The notes under the pieces are model-generated. The model was not told where the DNA came from. It was given only the letters and a program-made list of their open reading frames with translations, and did not search any database. This document shows, in pieces, positions 43,035-51,799 of a stretch of 64,000 bases of DNA. The stretch's first letter is position 1. Each line of letters starts with the position of its first letter. This DNA comes from Pirellulales bacterium (GTDB lineage: Bacteria; Planctomycetota; Planctomycetia; Pirellulales; JACPPG01), in NCBI GenBank assembly GCA_035546535.1, contig DASZWQ010000050.1, forward strand, positions 148,942 through 212,941. Direction: 5' to 3'. A program made the translations under genes and the position numbers.

Positions 43035-43720
43035 GTTTCGTACTCCAGCGGATCCACGAGCCCAGCTTCGGCAAACCCCTTGAGCCTTAACTGGCACGAG
43101 TCGCAGCGGCCGCACGGACGCCCCGTCGCACTCGGGTCGTAGCAGCTATGGGTTAGCGCATAGTCCACGCCCAGCTCGTGACCGCGGCGAATGATCTGGG
43201 CCTTGGTCATTTGGATGAGCGGGGCATGAATCTTGAACTTCAGCGTACCCTCGACGCCGGCCTTTGTCGCCAGGTTCGCTACTCCCTCAAAGGCCTCGAT
43301 ATATTCCGGCCGGCAATCGGGATAGCCCGAGTAGTCGAGCGCGTTGACGCCCAGGAAAATATCGGCAGCCGGCAGCGTTTCGGCAAAGGCCAGCGCCAGC
43401 GATAAGAACACCGTATTCCGGGCCGGCACATACGTCACTGGTATGCCGTGCGAGATGGCGCCAGCGGATCGTTCCTTCGGAACCGGGATATCGGCCGTCA
43501 GCGCGCTATGACCGAATTGCGCCAGATCGATTCGCAAAATGGCGTGCCGCTTGATGCCCAAAGCTGCCGCCACGCGCTGGGCCGACGCAAGTTCATGCTT
43601 GTGCCGCTGGCCATAGTCAAACGACAGCGCGGCCAGCTCGAACCCTTCGGCCCGGGCGATGGCCCCGGCCGTCGTTGAATCGAGCCCACCGGAAAGCAAC
43701 AGAACAGCCGCTCGTGGCAT
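43031..43720 (-). CDS. queC: 7-cyano-7-deazaguanine synthase
   Basis: ATP-dependent amidation/dehydration that converts 7-carboxy-7-deazaguanine to preQ0. The 229-residue product has the PP-loop SGGLDST (10-16), [47 protein letters not shown] and a zinc-binding Cys cluster [21 protein letters not shown] 43720 ([12 protein letters not shown]) was chosen; the frame is open to 43789. It overlaps queE and is divergent from queF with an 86-base gap; no preQ1 riboswitch is evident there. Confidence 0.96.
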   Translation of the reverse strand: MPRAAVLLLSGGLDSTTAGAIARAEGFELAALSFDYGQRHKHELASAQRVAAALGIKRHAILRIDLAQFGHSALTADIPVPKERSAGAISHGIPVTYVPARNTVFLSLALAFAETLPAADIFLGVNALDYSGYPDCRPEYIEAFEGVANLATKAGVEGTLKFKIHAPLIQMTKAQIIRRGHELGVDYALTHSCYDPSATGRPCGRCDSCQLRLKGFAEAGLVDPLEYET

Positions 43721-43806
43721 TTGGATCGTGTTAGTCCAGGAATCGTGGCAACTTCCCTCTCCCGGCCCATCATGCCACAATGACCGCAAATGGAAAAGGA
43801 GCCGCG

Positions 43807-44166
43807 ATGAGTGCCGACTTTCGTAAAACGCTGGAAACGTTCGCCAATCAATATCCCGATCGGCCGTACACGATCGAAATCGTCTGCCCGGAGTTCACGT
43901 CGGTGTGCCCCAAGACGGGCCAGCCGGACTTCGGCACGCTCACCATCAGTTACGTGCCGGCGGCCCAATGCGTGGAGCTGAAGAGCCTGAAGCTCTACTT
44001 GCAGCAGTTTCGCAACGAGGGCATTTTCTACGAACATGCCACGAATCGCATCCTCGACGACCTGGTGGCCGTGCTTGCCCCGCGACAAATCACGTTGCGG
44101 GCGGCCTTCACCCCGCGCGGCGGCATTTCGACCACCGTTACGGCCACGCACGAGGCAAGCCGGTAA
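43807..44166 (+). CDS. queF: NADPH-dependent 7-cyano-7-deazaguanine reductase
   Basis: Reduces preQ0 to preQ1, the last free-base step before insertion into tRNA. The 119-residue product is the short unimodular QueF of the tunnelling T-fold. It has the nucleophile C34 in [16 protein letters not shown] and catalytic D41. [16 protein letters not shown] is the QueF signature (ExKSxK). ATG 43807 has AAAAGGAG immediately upstream. It diverges from queC/queE, so both groups are probably under shared control; QueF's presence implies the queuosine rather than archaeosine route. Confidence 0.96.
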   Translation: MSADFRKTLETFANQYPDRPYTIEIVCPEFTSVCPKTGQPDFGTLTISYVPAAQCVELKSLKLYLQQFRNEGIFYEHATNRILDDLVAVLAPRQITLRAAFTPRGGISTTVTATHEASR

Positions 44167-44213
44167 GAAACTAGTCGCGCCCTTCGCACCCCGTTCACCA
44201 CAAGGAGCCTGCC

Positions 44214-44675
44214 ATGTCCGGTAAGCCGCGAGCGATCCCCGAAGGGTTCCACACACTGACCGTTTACCTGTCGGTCGCCGACTCGTCGAAGGCAATCGAC
44301 TTTTACAAACGGGCCTTTGGCGCCGTCGAGCGTTATCGGTTGCCAGGCCCGAACGGCAAGGGAATCGGCCATGCCGAGATCACGATCGGCGACACGATCG
44401 TCATGCTGGCCGATGAGTGCGATATGGGATTGGCCAAATCTCCCAAAACTCTCGCCGGCAACACGGCCGGCCTGTGCCTGTACGTCGAGGATGCCGACGC
44501 GGCGTTCGATCGCGCCGTGAAAGCCGGGGCAATCGTCAACCGCCCCATGAAGACGCAATTCTATGGCGATCGCTCCGGCACCGTGACCGATCCCGACGGC
44601 TATCACTGGACCGTCATGACGCACGTTGAGGATGTCTCGCCCGAGGAAATGATGCGCCGTATCCAGGCGATGTGA
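44214..44675 (+). CDS. VOC/PhnB-like glyoxalase-superfamily protein
   Basis: A 153-residue protein with the VOC fold: TVYLSVADSSKAIDFYKRAFGAVERYRL, then GHAEITIGDTIVMLADE and a second module LCLYVEDADAAFDRAVKAGA ending GDRSGTVTDPDGYHWTVMTHVEDVSPEE. It resembles PhnB/YdfO-type dioxygenase-fold proteins of unknown substrate. AAGGAG precedes the ATG. It lies 47 bases after queF and 52 bases before the PLP enzyme. Confidence 0.88.
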   Translation: MSGKPRAIPEGFHTLTVYLSVADSSKAIDFYKRAFGAVERYRLPGPNGKGIGHAEITIGDTIVMLADECDMGLAKSPKTLAGNTAGLCLYVEDADAAFDRAVKAGAIVNRPMKTQFYGDRSGTVTDPDGYHWTVMTHVEDVSPEEMMRRIQAM

Positions 44676-44727
44676 CGTCGCTACATACCACATATCAAGT
44701 CACCGGGTTCCCACGGAGGATAGAACC

Positions 44728-46533
44728 ATGTCCGCAGGCGACCGTGGAACAGGCGGCGCGCAATCTTCAACTTTGGCGGCACGGCAACTATCGCCGCTAC
44801 GCAATTCGACGACGGCCGGTGATATTGCGGCGTTGGTTGACGAGCAGCTCGCCCACTTCGGCATCGCGGCGTCGAGCGATTTTGGCCGATCGCTGGCCAG
44901 CATTGCTCGCCGGCTGTACGAATGCCACGGCGACATCGAATCGCTTTGGCAGGCGACGCTATCCTCGATCGGACAGTTGGATCGCGCGGATCGGATTGCG
45001 TATTTCAACGCGGCCAAATTTCTGTCGTTCCAGTTCGCCAAGCTGCTCGACATGCTGCAGGCGCCGTCACGCCGCAGCTATCAGAGCCTCGACTACGCGC
45101 CGGCCACGCAGTACGCCAAGGGTCCGTACGCGGTCTTCGACAATGTGACGGCGATCTTTTCAGCCAACCCCGTGATCGCCCGCACGGCCACGTACATTTA
45201 CGCCTGTGCCGAGTGGATTGCCGACGCCTTCCAGGGCAAAGAGCTTCTTCTTGAGATTTACTCCCGGCTCTTGAACCCCACGTCGGTGTCGCTGGCGAAT
45301 TACATTGTCGATCTCGAAGCTGGTCCCTACACGGCCGACTACTTCGCCTGGAATTTCAACAGCGGCATGGCGGCTATCGACGGTGTCTTAGCCCACCTGC
45401 TCGGCGCCGGCGATATCCTCATCACCAGCCGGAACATCTACGGCGGCGCGCATCAATTGATTCACGACTGGTACGCGAAGCCGGGCAACCTGGAAATCGC
45501 GGTCGCCACGTTCGACGGCTATACGGCCGATGATTTCCTGGCCTGCTGGCAGCAAGCGCGCACGACGTATGCCGACCGCCTGAAGGCCGGCCGCCGCTCG
45601 TATGTTTATCTGGAAAGCCCCTGCAATCCGCACGGCTACGTGCTCGACGTGCCTGGCATCTGCCGCGCGGCGCACCGCGAAGGTCTGCGCGTCATGCTCG
45701 ACGCCACGGTCGGCACACCGTTTCTCAGCCGCCCGCTGCAACGCGAAGACCCGACCGAGCGCCCCGATTTTGTCATCCACAGCTACACGAAGGATCTGTC
45801 CGGCACCGGCACGGTCGTGGCCGGCGTGGTGATCGGGCGCAACGTGGATATGTTCATCCCCAAGGGGGAATCCGTCGGCGAGGTCTCTTGGCGGGACACG
45901 CTTTTCTGGAACGTCTACTACGTGAAAGGTGCCTTCCTCAACGCCGACGCGGCATTCGAGGTCTTGCAAGGCATCCGCACGCTCGAAAACCGGATGCTGG
46001 CCAAGTGCATCAACACAACGATCCTAGCCCGGTTCTTGGACGCTCATCCGGCCATCGCCGTGCATTGCAACGCCCTACCTGAAGACGAAAACTCGAAACT
46101 GCGCGAGTCGGAAATGTTCCTCGGCTTGCCGGCCCCCTTGTTCACGATCGATTTCGAGCAGGCCGGCATCCCGCGCGCCGCCTTCCAACGCTTCTTCGAC
46201 AACCTCTCCCCGACGTTCGGGCATATGATCAGCCTGGGCCAGTCGAACACGATCATCAGTTGCCCGGCGCTGACGACGCACTCTGAATTGCCGCCCGAGG
46301 AACTGGCCCGCACCGGCATCCTGGCGACGACCATTCGATTTGCCGTCGGCGACGAAGACCCGCGGGACCTGCTCGCGCACCTGGTCGAAACGGCCAAGAT
46401 CACGATCGATCCGGCCGTGCCCGGCTTTTCCAGCCAGCTTCCGGACCAGGCGGCGGCCGCGGCGCTCGTGCGTGATTGCTACCTCGACGTGCATCGCCGG
46501 TATATCGAAGCCAAGTGCGGGCCGAAAGCCTAA
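44728..46533 (+). CDS. Oversized Cys/Met-metabolism-type PLP enzyme
   Basis: A 601-residue fold-type I PLP enzyme. The core resembles cystathionine gamma-synthase/methionine gamma-lyase: NFNSGMAAIDGVLAHLL, GGAHQLIHDWY, VYLESPCNPHGYVLD, RVMLDATVGTPF, and the PLP lysine K355 in VIHSYTKDLSGTG. Family members are usually 380-430 residues; here about 200 extra N-terminal residues (including DIAALVDEQLAHFG, RRLYECHGDIESLWQA, FLSFQFAKLLDMLQAP) precede the core. The product also has a long C-terminus. GGAGG lies before the ATG. Substrate is unknown; a lyase/transsulfuration-type activity is possible but unproven. Confidence 0.82.
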   Translation: MSAGDRGTGGAQSSTLAARQLSPLRNSTTAGDIAALVDEQLAHFGIAASSDFGRSLASIARRLYECHGDIESLWQATLSSIGQLDRADRIAYFNAAKFLSFQFAKLLDMLQAPSRRSYQSLDYAPATQYAKGPYAVFDNVTAIFSANPVIARTATYIYACAEWIADAFQGKELLLEIYSRLLNPTSVSLANYIVDLEAGPYTADYFAWNFNSGMAAIDGVLAHLLGAGDILITSRNIYGGAHQLIHDWYAKPGNLEIAVATFDGYTADDFLACWQQARTTYADRLKAGRRSYVYLESPCNPHGYVLDVPGICRAAHREGLRVMLDATVGTPFLSRPLQREDPTERPDFVIHSYTKDLSGTGTVVAGVVIGRNVDMFIPKGESVGEVSWRDTLFWNVYYVKGAFLNADAAFEVLQGIRTLENRMLAKCINTTILARFLDAHPAIAVHCNALPEDENSKLRESEMFLGLPAPLFTIDFEQAGIPRAAFQRFFDNLSPTFGHMISLGQSNTIISCPALTTHSELPPEELARTGILATTIRFAVGDEDPRDLLAHLVETAKITIDPAVPGFSSQLPDQAAAAALVRDCYLDVHRRYIEAKCGPKA

Positions 46534-46585
46534 AGCACGTCCGGCAAGGGTACCGTTTTCATGGCCTCGGCGCCCCGCGTTTGTC

Positions 46586-46591
46586 TATACT
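46586..46591 (+). promoter_or_regulatory. Candidate -10 box upstream of the first DUF1501 gene
   Basis: TATACT, about 95 bases before the GTG start at 46686; no convincing -35 hexamer. Confidence 0.3.
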
Positions 46592-46685
46592 GAGGGGGTC
46601 TTAGGGCCAGCCACCGCGACGCCCCAACCCTCGCTTTTTCCTGCCTCGTTGGTCGGGAAGCATCGCACGCCCGCCGGAGCCGATC

Positions 46686-48125
46686 GTGTCGCGCAGCGCA
46701 TCGTCATTTCCGCCGAAACAATCGCGCCGCCGCTTTCTTGCACAAGCCGGCGGTGGGTTCGGCGCGATCGCGCTCGCGTCACTGCTTGATCGCCACACGC
46801 CGCTGCGTGCCGCCAATACTTCGCCGGTCGACCCGCTCGCTCCGCGGGCGCCGCATTTCGCGCCCCGCGCCAAGCGCGTGATTTACCTCTTCATGCACGG
46901 CGGGCCGAGCCACGTCGATCTGTTCGATCCCAAGCCGGAGCTGGCGCGCAACGCGGGTAAGCCGCTACCCGAATCGGTCGGCCCCGTGATGACCCGCCGC
47001 AAGGTGGCGCAGAACCCGTTACTCGGCCCGGTCGTTCCGTTTCGACCGCGCGGTCAGTCGGGCCTGGAGATCAGCGACTTCCTGCCGCACATCGCCGAGC
47101 ACGCCGACCAGTTGTGCGTATTGCGAGGCTGTCACGGAGACAGCGTCAACCACCCGCAATCGGTCTACCAGATGAACACCGGTAGCATCCTGATGGGCCG
47201 CCCAAGCCTGGGAAGCTGGATCACCTATGGGCTTGGCACCGAAAACGACAGCCTGCCCGCCTTCGTCGTGCTGGCCGATCCCGGCGGAGGCGTAAAGGGA
47301 GGCCCGCCGGCCTGGGGCAATGGCTATCTGCCGGCGACCTTCCAGGGAACGACCTTTCGCACCGGATCGACACCGATTGTCGATTTGCGTCCGCCGGCTG
47401 CGATGAGCACGGCCGAGCAGCGCGGCATGCTCGACTACCTGCGCACGATCAATGCGCGGCACGCGCAAGAGCGGCAGCATGACAGCGCGCTCGAAGCGCG
47501 GATCGCGGCCTACGAATTGGCGTATCGCATGCAGTCGGCCGCGCCCGACGTGGTGGACCTGGCGCGCGAAACTGCTGAGACGCAGGCGCTCTACGGCATT
47601 GGCGAGCGCGCCACCGACGAGTTCGGGCGACGATGCCTGCTCGCGCGCCGGATGGTCGAGCGCGGCGTCCGCTTCGTGCAACTTTATTCCGGCGACACCA
47701 ACGGCTGGGATGCCCATAACGATGTTGTGAAGAACCACGGCGAGTACTGCCGCAAAACCGACAAACCGGTCGCCGGCCTGTTGACCGACCTGCGCCGGCG
47801 CGGGCTGCTCGACGAGACCCTTGTTATCTGGGGAGGCGAGTTCGGCCGCATGCCCATGAGCGAACAGGGCAAAGGGCGCGACCACAATCCCTGGGGCTAC
47901 AGCATTTGGCTGGCCGGCGGCGGCGTGCGCGGCGGCTTCGCCTACGGGGCCACCGATCCGTTTGGTCTGCGCGCGGCCGAGGGAAAAGTACACGTACACG
48001 ACTTGCACGCTACCGTGCTGCACTTGCTTGGTCTTAACCACGAAAGCCTGACCTTCTTGCACAACGGCCGTGAAGAGCGGCTGACCGACGTCGCCGGCCG
48101 CGTGGTGAAGGAGGTCCTGGCATGA
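46686..48125 (+). CDS. DUF1501 family protein, Tat-exported
   Basis: A 479-residue protein of the DUF1501 (sulfatase/alkaline-phosphatase-fold-like) family. Twin-arginine signal SRRRFLAQAGGGFGAIALASLL at the N-terminus; then FAPRAKRVIYLFMHGGPSHVDLFDPKPEL, SWITYGLGTENDSLPAFVVL, LLARRMVERGVRFVQLY and TLVIWGGEFGRMPM. DUF1501 proteins are co-encoded with DUF1549/DUF1553 (PSD1) proteins across planctomycetes, perhaps in polysaccharide or sulfated-substrate handling; activity unproven. GTG start with GGAG six bases upstream. The stop overlaps the PSD1 start (ATGA). Confidence 0.93.
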   Translation: MSRSASSFPPKQSRRRFLAQAGGGFGAIALASLLDRHTPLRAANTSPVDPLAPRAPHFAPRAKRVIYLFMHGGPSHVDLFDPKPELARNAGKPLPESVGPVMTRRKVAQNPLLGPVVPFRPRGQSGLEISDFLPHIAEHADQLCVLRGCHGDSVNHPQSVYQMNTGSILMGRPSLGSWITYGLGTENDSLPAFVVLADPGGGVKGGPPAWGNGYLPATFQGTTFRTGSTPIVDLRPPAAMSTAEQRGMLDYLRTINARHAQERQHDSALEARIAAYELAYRMQSAAPDVVDLARETAETQALYGIGERATDEFGRRCLLARRMVERGVRFVQLYSGDTNGWDAHNDVVKNHGEYCRKTDKPVAGLLTDLRRRGLLDETLVIWGGEFGRMPMSEQGKGRDHNPWGYSIWLAGGGVRGGFAYGATDPFGLRAAEGKVHVHDLHATVLHLLGLNHESLTFLHNGREERLTDVAGRVVKEVLA

Positions 48126-50350
48126 GAATGGGCGCGGCCCCCCTGCTCTGCTGCCTGTTTGGCACGGCCATCGTGTGGGGAATTGACGCCGCGCGCGCCG
48201 AGGAAGCCAAAAGCGAAACCAGCGCGACCGCGCCCGTCGAGCCAACCATCTCCGTCTCGGAGCGCGATCATTGGGCGTATCGTCCGCTGGCCAAGAACGA
48301 AGCGCCGGCTGTCGACGATGCACGCTGGAATCAGAACCCGATCGATCGATTTCTTAAAGCCGAGATGCAGCGCCGCGGGGTCGAACCGCTGCCGGCCGTG
48401 GGGGCAGTAACGCTGCTGCGGCGCGTAAGCTTGGACCTGACCGGCCTGCCGCCGACGCCCGAACAGATCGACGCGTTTCTGGCCGATCATTCGCCGCAGG
48501 CTTATGAAGGGCTTGTCGACCACCTGCTGGCTTCGCCCGCGTACGGCGAGCGTTGGGCCCAGCACTGGCTCGACCTGGCGCGCTTTGCCGAAACCGATGG
48601 CTTCGAATTCGACTCCGTCCGGCCCAATGCCTGGCGCTACCGCGATTGGGTGATCGACGCCTTGAACCGCGACTTGCCCTTCGACGAATTCGTTCGACTG
48701 CAGATCGCGGGGGACGAACTGTCGACCGCGCCCGAGGCGGCCGTGGCGACCGGCTTTCTCCTGTGCGGCCCGGACATGCCTGACCTGAACTTGCAGGAAG
48801 AGCGTCGCCACCAGGTGTTGAACGAGATGACGGCCACGGTCGGGGCAACGATCCTGGGCTTGCAGATCGGCTGCGCTCAGTGCCACGACCATAAGTACGA
48901 TCCGCTGACGCAATATGATTTTTATCGATTGCGAGCGTTTTTCGAGCCCTTGGAATTGTTTCGCGACTTGCCTATCCCGACGGCGGCAGAGGCCACTGCG
49001 CGACAAACCGCCGAAGCCGCCTGGACCGATGAGGACCACCGTGCCGAGAAGCGGCGCCGAGAGCTGGAGGAGTTGGGCCGCAAACGAGCACGCGACAAAA
49101 ATCCCGACGAGCCGCCGAACGCCGAGCAAATCGTCGCCGAGTTGAACGACGCGGAGCGCGGCGAGCATGCCGAGATCGTCGAACGTCTGCGATCGCTCCC
49201 GCCATTGCCTGTCCTGCCGCTAGGTCGGGTCGCCCGCCAGGGAGAAGCGCGACCGGCGCATTTGTATCTGCGCGGCGATTTCCGCCAGCCGGGCCCGACG
49301 GTAAACCCGGGCTATCCGCAGTTGTTTAATGTCGTCCTCAACAGCTCGATCGCAAAGGACAGCTCGGCGTCGGCCACCTCGCGCGCGGACCTGGCTCGCT
49401 GGCTCACGAGCCCCGAGAACCCGCTCACCGCCCGCGTAATCGTGAATCGCGTCTGGCAGGGACATTTCGGCGCCGGCCTGACCGAATCGGCGAGCGATTT
49501 CGGGGTAATGGGCATCGAACCAAGCCATCCTGAGCTGCTCGATTGGCTGGCCCGCACTTTGATCGAAGATGGTTGGAGCCTGAAGGCGCTGCACCGACGG
49601 ATCGTGACATCGGAAGCGTACCAAACGGCGAGCGGCCCCTTTGATCCCGAGTGGACCGACGAGGAGCGCCGCGCCGCGGATACGATCTGGCAAGCCTCGA
49701 CCGCGCACGATTCGCTCAACCATTCGCTCTGGCATCGGCGACGGACGCGCCTGGATGGCGAAACGCTGCGCGATTGCATGCTCTCGGCCGGCGAGCGATT
49801 GTCGTCGCGCCGCGGCGGGCCGGGCGTGCGGCCTCCATTGCCGGCGGAAGTGACCATCTCGCTCTTGAAAGATCAATGGGTCGAAAGCCCCGACGAGGAA
49901 GACCATCGGCGACGCAGCATCTATTTGTTCGTACGTCGCAACCTGCGCTATCCATTGTTCGATGTGTTCGATCGGCCCGATACGAATGCCAGTTGCCCGC
50001 GGCGGCATGAGTCGACCACCGCGCCGCAGTCTCTGGTGCTATTGAATTCGGAGTTCAGCCGGGAATGCGCGCAGCATCTGGCCGTCTCGATCGCCCGCCG
50101 CGACGCCGATCCGGCGACCTGGGCCGACCGGGCGTACCTGCGCGTCTTCAACCGGCACGCGACGGCCGACGAAGGGCGCGCGGCCAGTGAATTCCTCGGC
50201 CGGCAGGCCGCGCTATTGGAAACCGACACAGGCGTTGCGACGCAAGAGGGAAGTGGAAGTACGGCCGGCGTGACAACCACCCGGATGGCAGCGCTCGCCG
50301 ATCTGTGCCTGGCCCTCTTCAACGCCAACGAGTTCGTTTATGTAGACTAG
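48122..50350 (+). CDS. PSD1-type DUF1549/DUF1553 protein
   Basis: A 742-residue exported protein (signal peptide at 1-26 with AARAEE). DUF1549 spans about 72-270 (NPIDRFLKAEMQRRG, SLDLTGLPPTPEQIDAF, YGERWAQHWLDLARFAE, IGCAQCHDHKYDPL) and DUF1553 about 418-700 (LARWLTSPENPLTARVIVNRVW, RRHESTTAPQSLVLLN). Unlike the second PSD1 protein in the window, it has no N-terminal cytochrome-like PSC1 domain, but CAQCH within DUF1549 is a haem-like CxxCH. The ATG overlaps the DUF1501 stop, with GGAGG upstream, so the pair is one operon. Confidence 0.93.
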   Translation: MRMGAAPLLCCLFGTAIVWGIDAARAEEAKSETSATAPVEPTISVSERDHWAYRPLAKNEAPAVDDARWNQNPIDRFLKAEMQRRGVEPLPAVGAVTLLRRVSLDLTGLPPTPEQIDAFLADHSPQAYEGLVDHLLASPAYGERWAQHWLDLARFAETDGFEFDSVRPNAWRYRDWVIDALNRDLPFDEFVRLQIAGDELSTAPEAAVATGFLLCGPDMPDLNLQEERRHQVLNEMTATVGATILGLQIGCAQCHDHKYDPLTQYDFYRLRAFFEPLELFRDLPIPTAAEATARQTAEAAWTDEDHRAEKRRRELEELGRKRARDKNPDEPPNAEQIVAELNDAERGEHAEIVERLRSLPPLPVLPLGRVARQGEARPAHLYLRGDFRQPGPTVNPGYPQLFNVVLNSSIAKDSSASATSRADLARWLTSPENPLTARVIVNRVWQGHFGAGLTESASDFGVMGIEPSHPELLDWLARTLIEDGWSLKALHRRIVTSEAYQTASGPFDPEWTDEERRAADTIWQASTAHDSLNHSLWHRRRTRLDGETLRDCMLSAGERLSSRRGGPGVRPPLPAEVTISLLKDQWVESPDEEDHRRRSIYLFVRRNLRYPLFDVFDRPDTNASCPRRHESTTAPQSLVLLNSEFSRECAQHLAVSIARRDADPATWADRAYLRVFNRHATADEGRAASEFLGRQAALLETDTGVATQEGSGSTAGVTTTRMAALADLCLALFNANEFVYVD

Positions 50351-50484
50351 AACTGCACTAAACCTGGCAGTTGTTGTGACGTTTCCATGAGCCCGAAGCG
50401 CCAGCGAGGGACGCATTCGAGTGCAACCGAAAACCCTCGCCGGCGCTTCGGGCCAGTGTGTGCGAGTCATGTGGGGCCACGACC

Positions 50485-51756
50485 ATGACGGAAACCGAAC
50501 GATTCCTGGCTGAGCATACCGCGCTGACGCGGCGCTATTTTCTGCGCTTGGGAATCGGCAGCGCTGCCATCGTGCTTGTGCCAGGCCGTTCTCGTGCAGA
50601 GGACAAGAACGACGCCGCGGCCGGCGAGAAGGCCGCGCCCCCGTTCACCCGGCTCGATAGCTACCTGACCCCGCCCGACGACTTCGAAGACATTTCTCGC
50701 GGCGATCCGGTGCCACACACCCTTTCGGAAGAAAGGAAACGCGCCGTCGGGCTGACGCGCGACACCTGGCAGTTGGAAGTGATTTCCGATCCCGACAACC
50801 CTGTCACGCTGCGCAAGCCGCTTTCGCGCGAGAAGGGAACCGCGATCGACTTCGCGACCCTGATGAGCATCGCCGAAAAATCGGCCGTGCGCTTCCCCAA
50901 GATCATGACGTGCCTGAACCTGGGCTGCCCGCTGGGGATGGGTATTTGGGAAGGAGTGCCACTGCGGGAACTGATATGGTTGACCAAGCCGAACGATGCG
51001 TTACGCCGCGTTTTCTATTACGGCTACCACAACGACGATCCGAAGCAGATTTTTCGCAGCTCGCTGCCGATCGGCCGCGTCCTGGAAGACCCGTTCGATC
51101 TGCCGCCGGTGATCTTGTGCTACAAGGTGAACGGCCAGTGGCTCTCGGGCGAGCGAGGCGGACCGGTGCGGATCGTCGTGCCTGAGGCGTACGGCTTCAA
51201 ATGCGTGAAGTGGATCACGCACGTGGTCCTCACCAACCTGGCCGGCGCGAACGATACGTACGCCAACGAAAACAACGACATCGACAGCCCGCTGAAGACA
51301 TTCGCCGCCACGATCTCGGCCCCGCGGAAGATCAAAGCGGGCGAGTCGACGCCGCTGTCGGGCTATGCCCAGGTGGGGATCGGTGGCTTGTCGAAGGTGC
51401 AATTCTGGCTGCAGCCGGAAGCCGAGGAGTTACCGGCCGGCGATCCCTATTTCGCGGCGGCCCCGTGGACTGATGCGGAGATTTTGCCGGCGCCCAAGCG
51501 CTGGGGGGGCGGAATTGCCGACGATCGCATCCCGGCCGGCACGTATGGCTTCGACGATGCGAGCGGCGAACCACGATCATGGCCGATGCGGCTGACCAAA
51601 GTCCATTGGGCTGCACTCGTCCCACCGCTTGCGCCCGGCAAGTACACTCTGCGATGCCGCGCGGTCGACGCCGCGGGACACGGCCAGCCCATGCCGCGCC
51701 CGTTTCGCAAGTCGGGCCATGCCGCAATCGAACAGGTGGCGGTCGTCGTCCAATGA
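50485..51756 (+). CDS. Tat-exported sulfite-oxidase-type molybdopterin protein
   Basis: A 423-residue oxidoreductase of the sulfite oxidase/YedY superfamily. Twin-arginine signal TRRYFLRLGIGSAAIVLVPG; a molybdopterin domain with the Mo-ligand Cys in KIMTCLNLGCPLGMGIWEGVPL, PIGRVLEDP, GGPVRIVVPEAYGFKCVKWI; and a C-terminal Mo-cofactor dimerisation-like Ig domain (from about 265, APRKIKAGESTPLSGYAQVGIGG). The Cys region (TCLNLGC) departs from the usual ECxGNGR form. ATG 50485 preferred; the frame opens at 50458. It follows PSD1 by 134 bases and may belong with that operon. Donor substrate unknown. Confidence 0.85.
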   Translation: MTETERFLAEHTALTRRYFLRLGIGSAAIVLVPGRSRAEDKNDAAAGEKAAPPFTRLDSYLTPPDDFEDISRGDPVPHTLSEERKRAVGLTRDTWQLEVISDPDNPVTLRKPLSREKGTAIDFATLMSIAEKSAVRFPKIMTCLNLGCPLGMGIWEGVPLRELIWLTKPNDALRRVFYYGYHNDDPKQIFRSSLPIGRVLEDPFDLPPVILCYKVNGQWLSGERGGPVRIVVPEAYGFKCVKWITHVVLTNLAGANDTYANENNDIDSPLKTFAATISAPRKIKAGESTPLSGYAQVGIGGLSKVQFWLQPEAEELPAGDPYFAAAPWTDAEILPAPKRWGGGIADDRIPAGTYGFDDASGEPRSWPMRLTKVHWAALVPPLAPGKYTLRCRAVDAAGHGQPMPRPFRKSGHAAIEQVAVVVQ

Positions 51757-51799
51757 GCGCTGCCATCACTCTTGATCGAATCGCCGGTGGTATCGGTTG

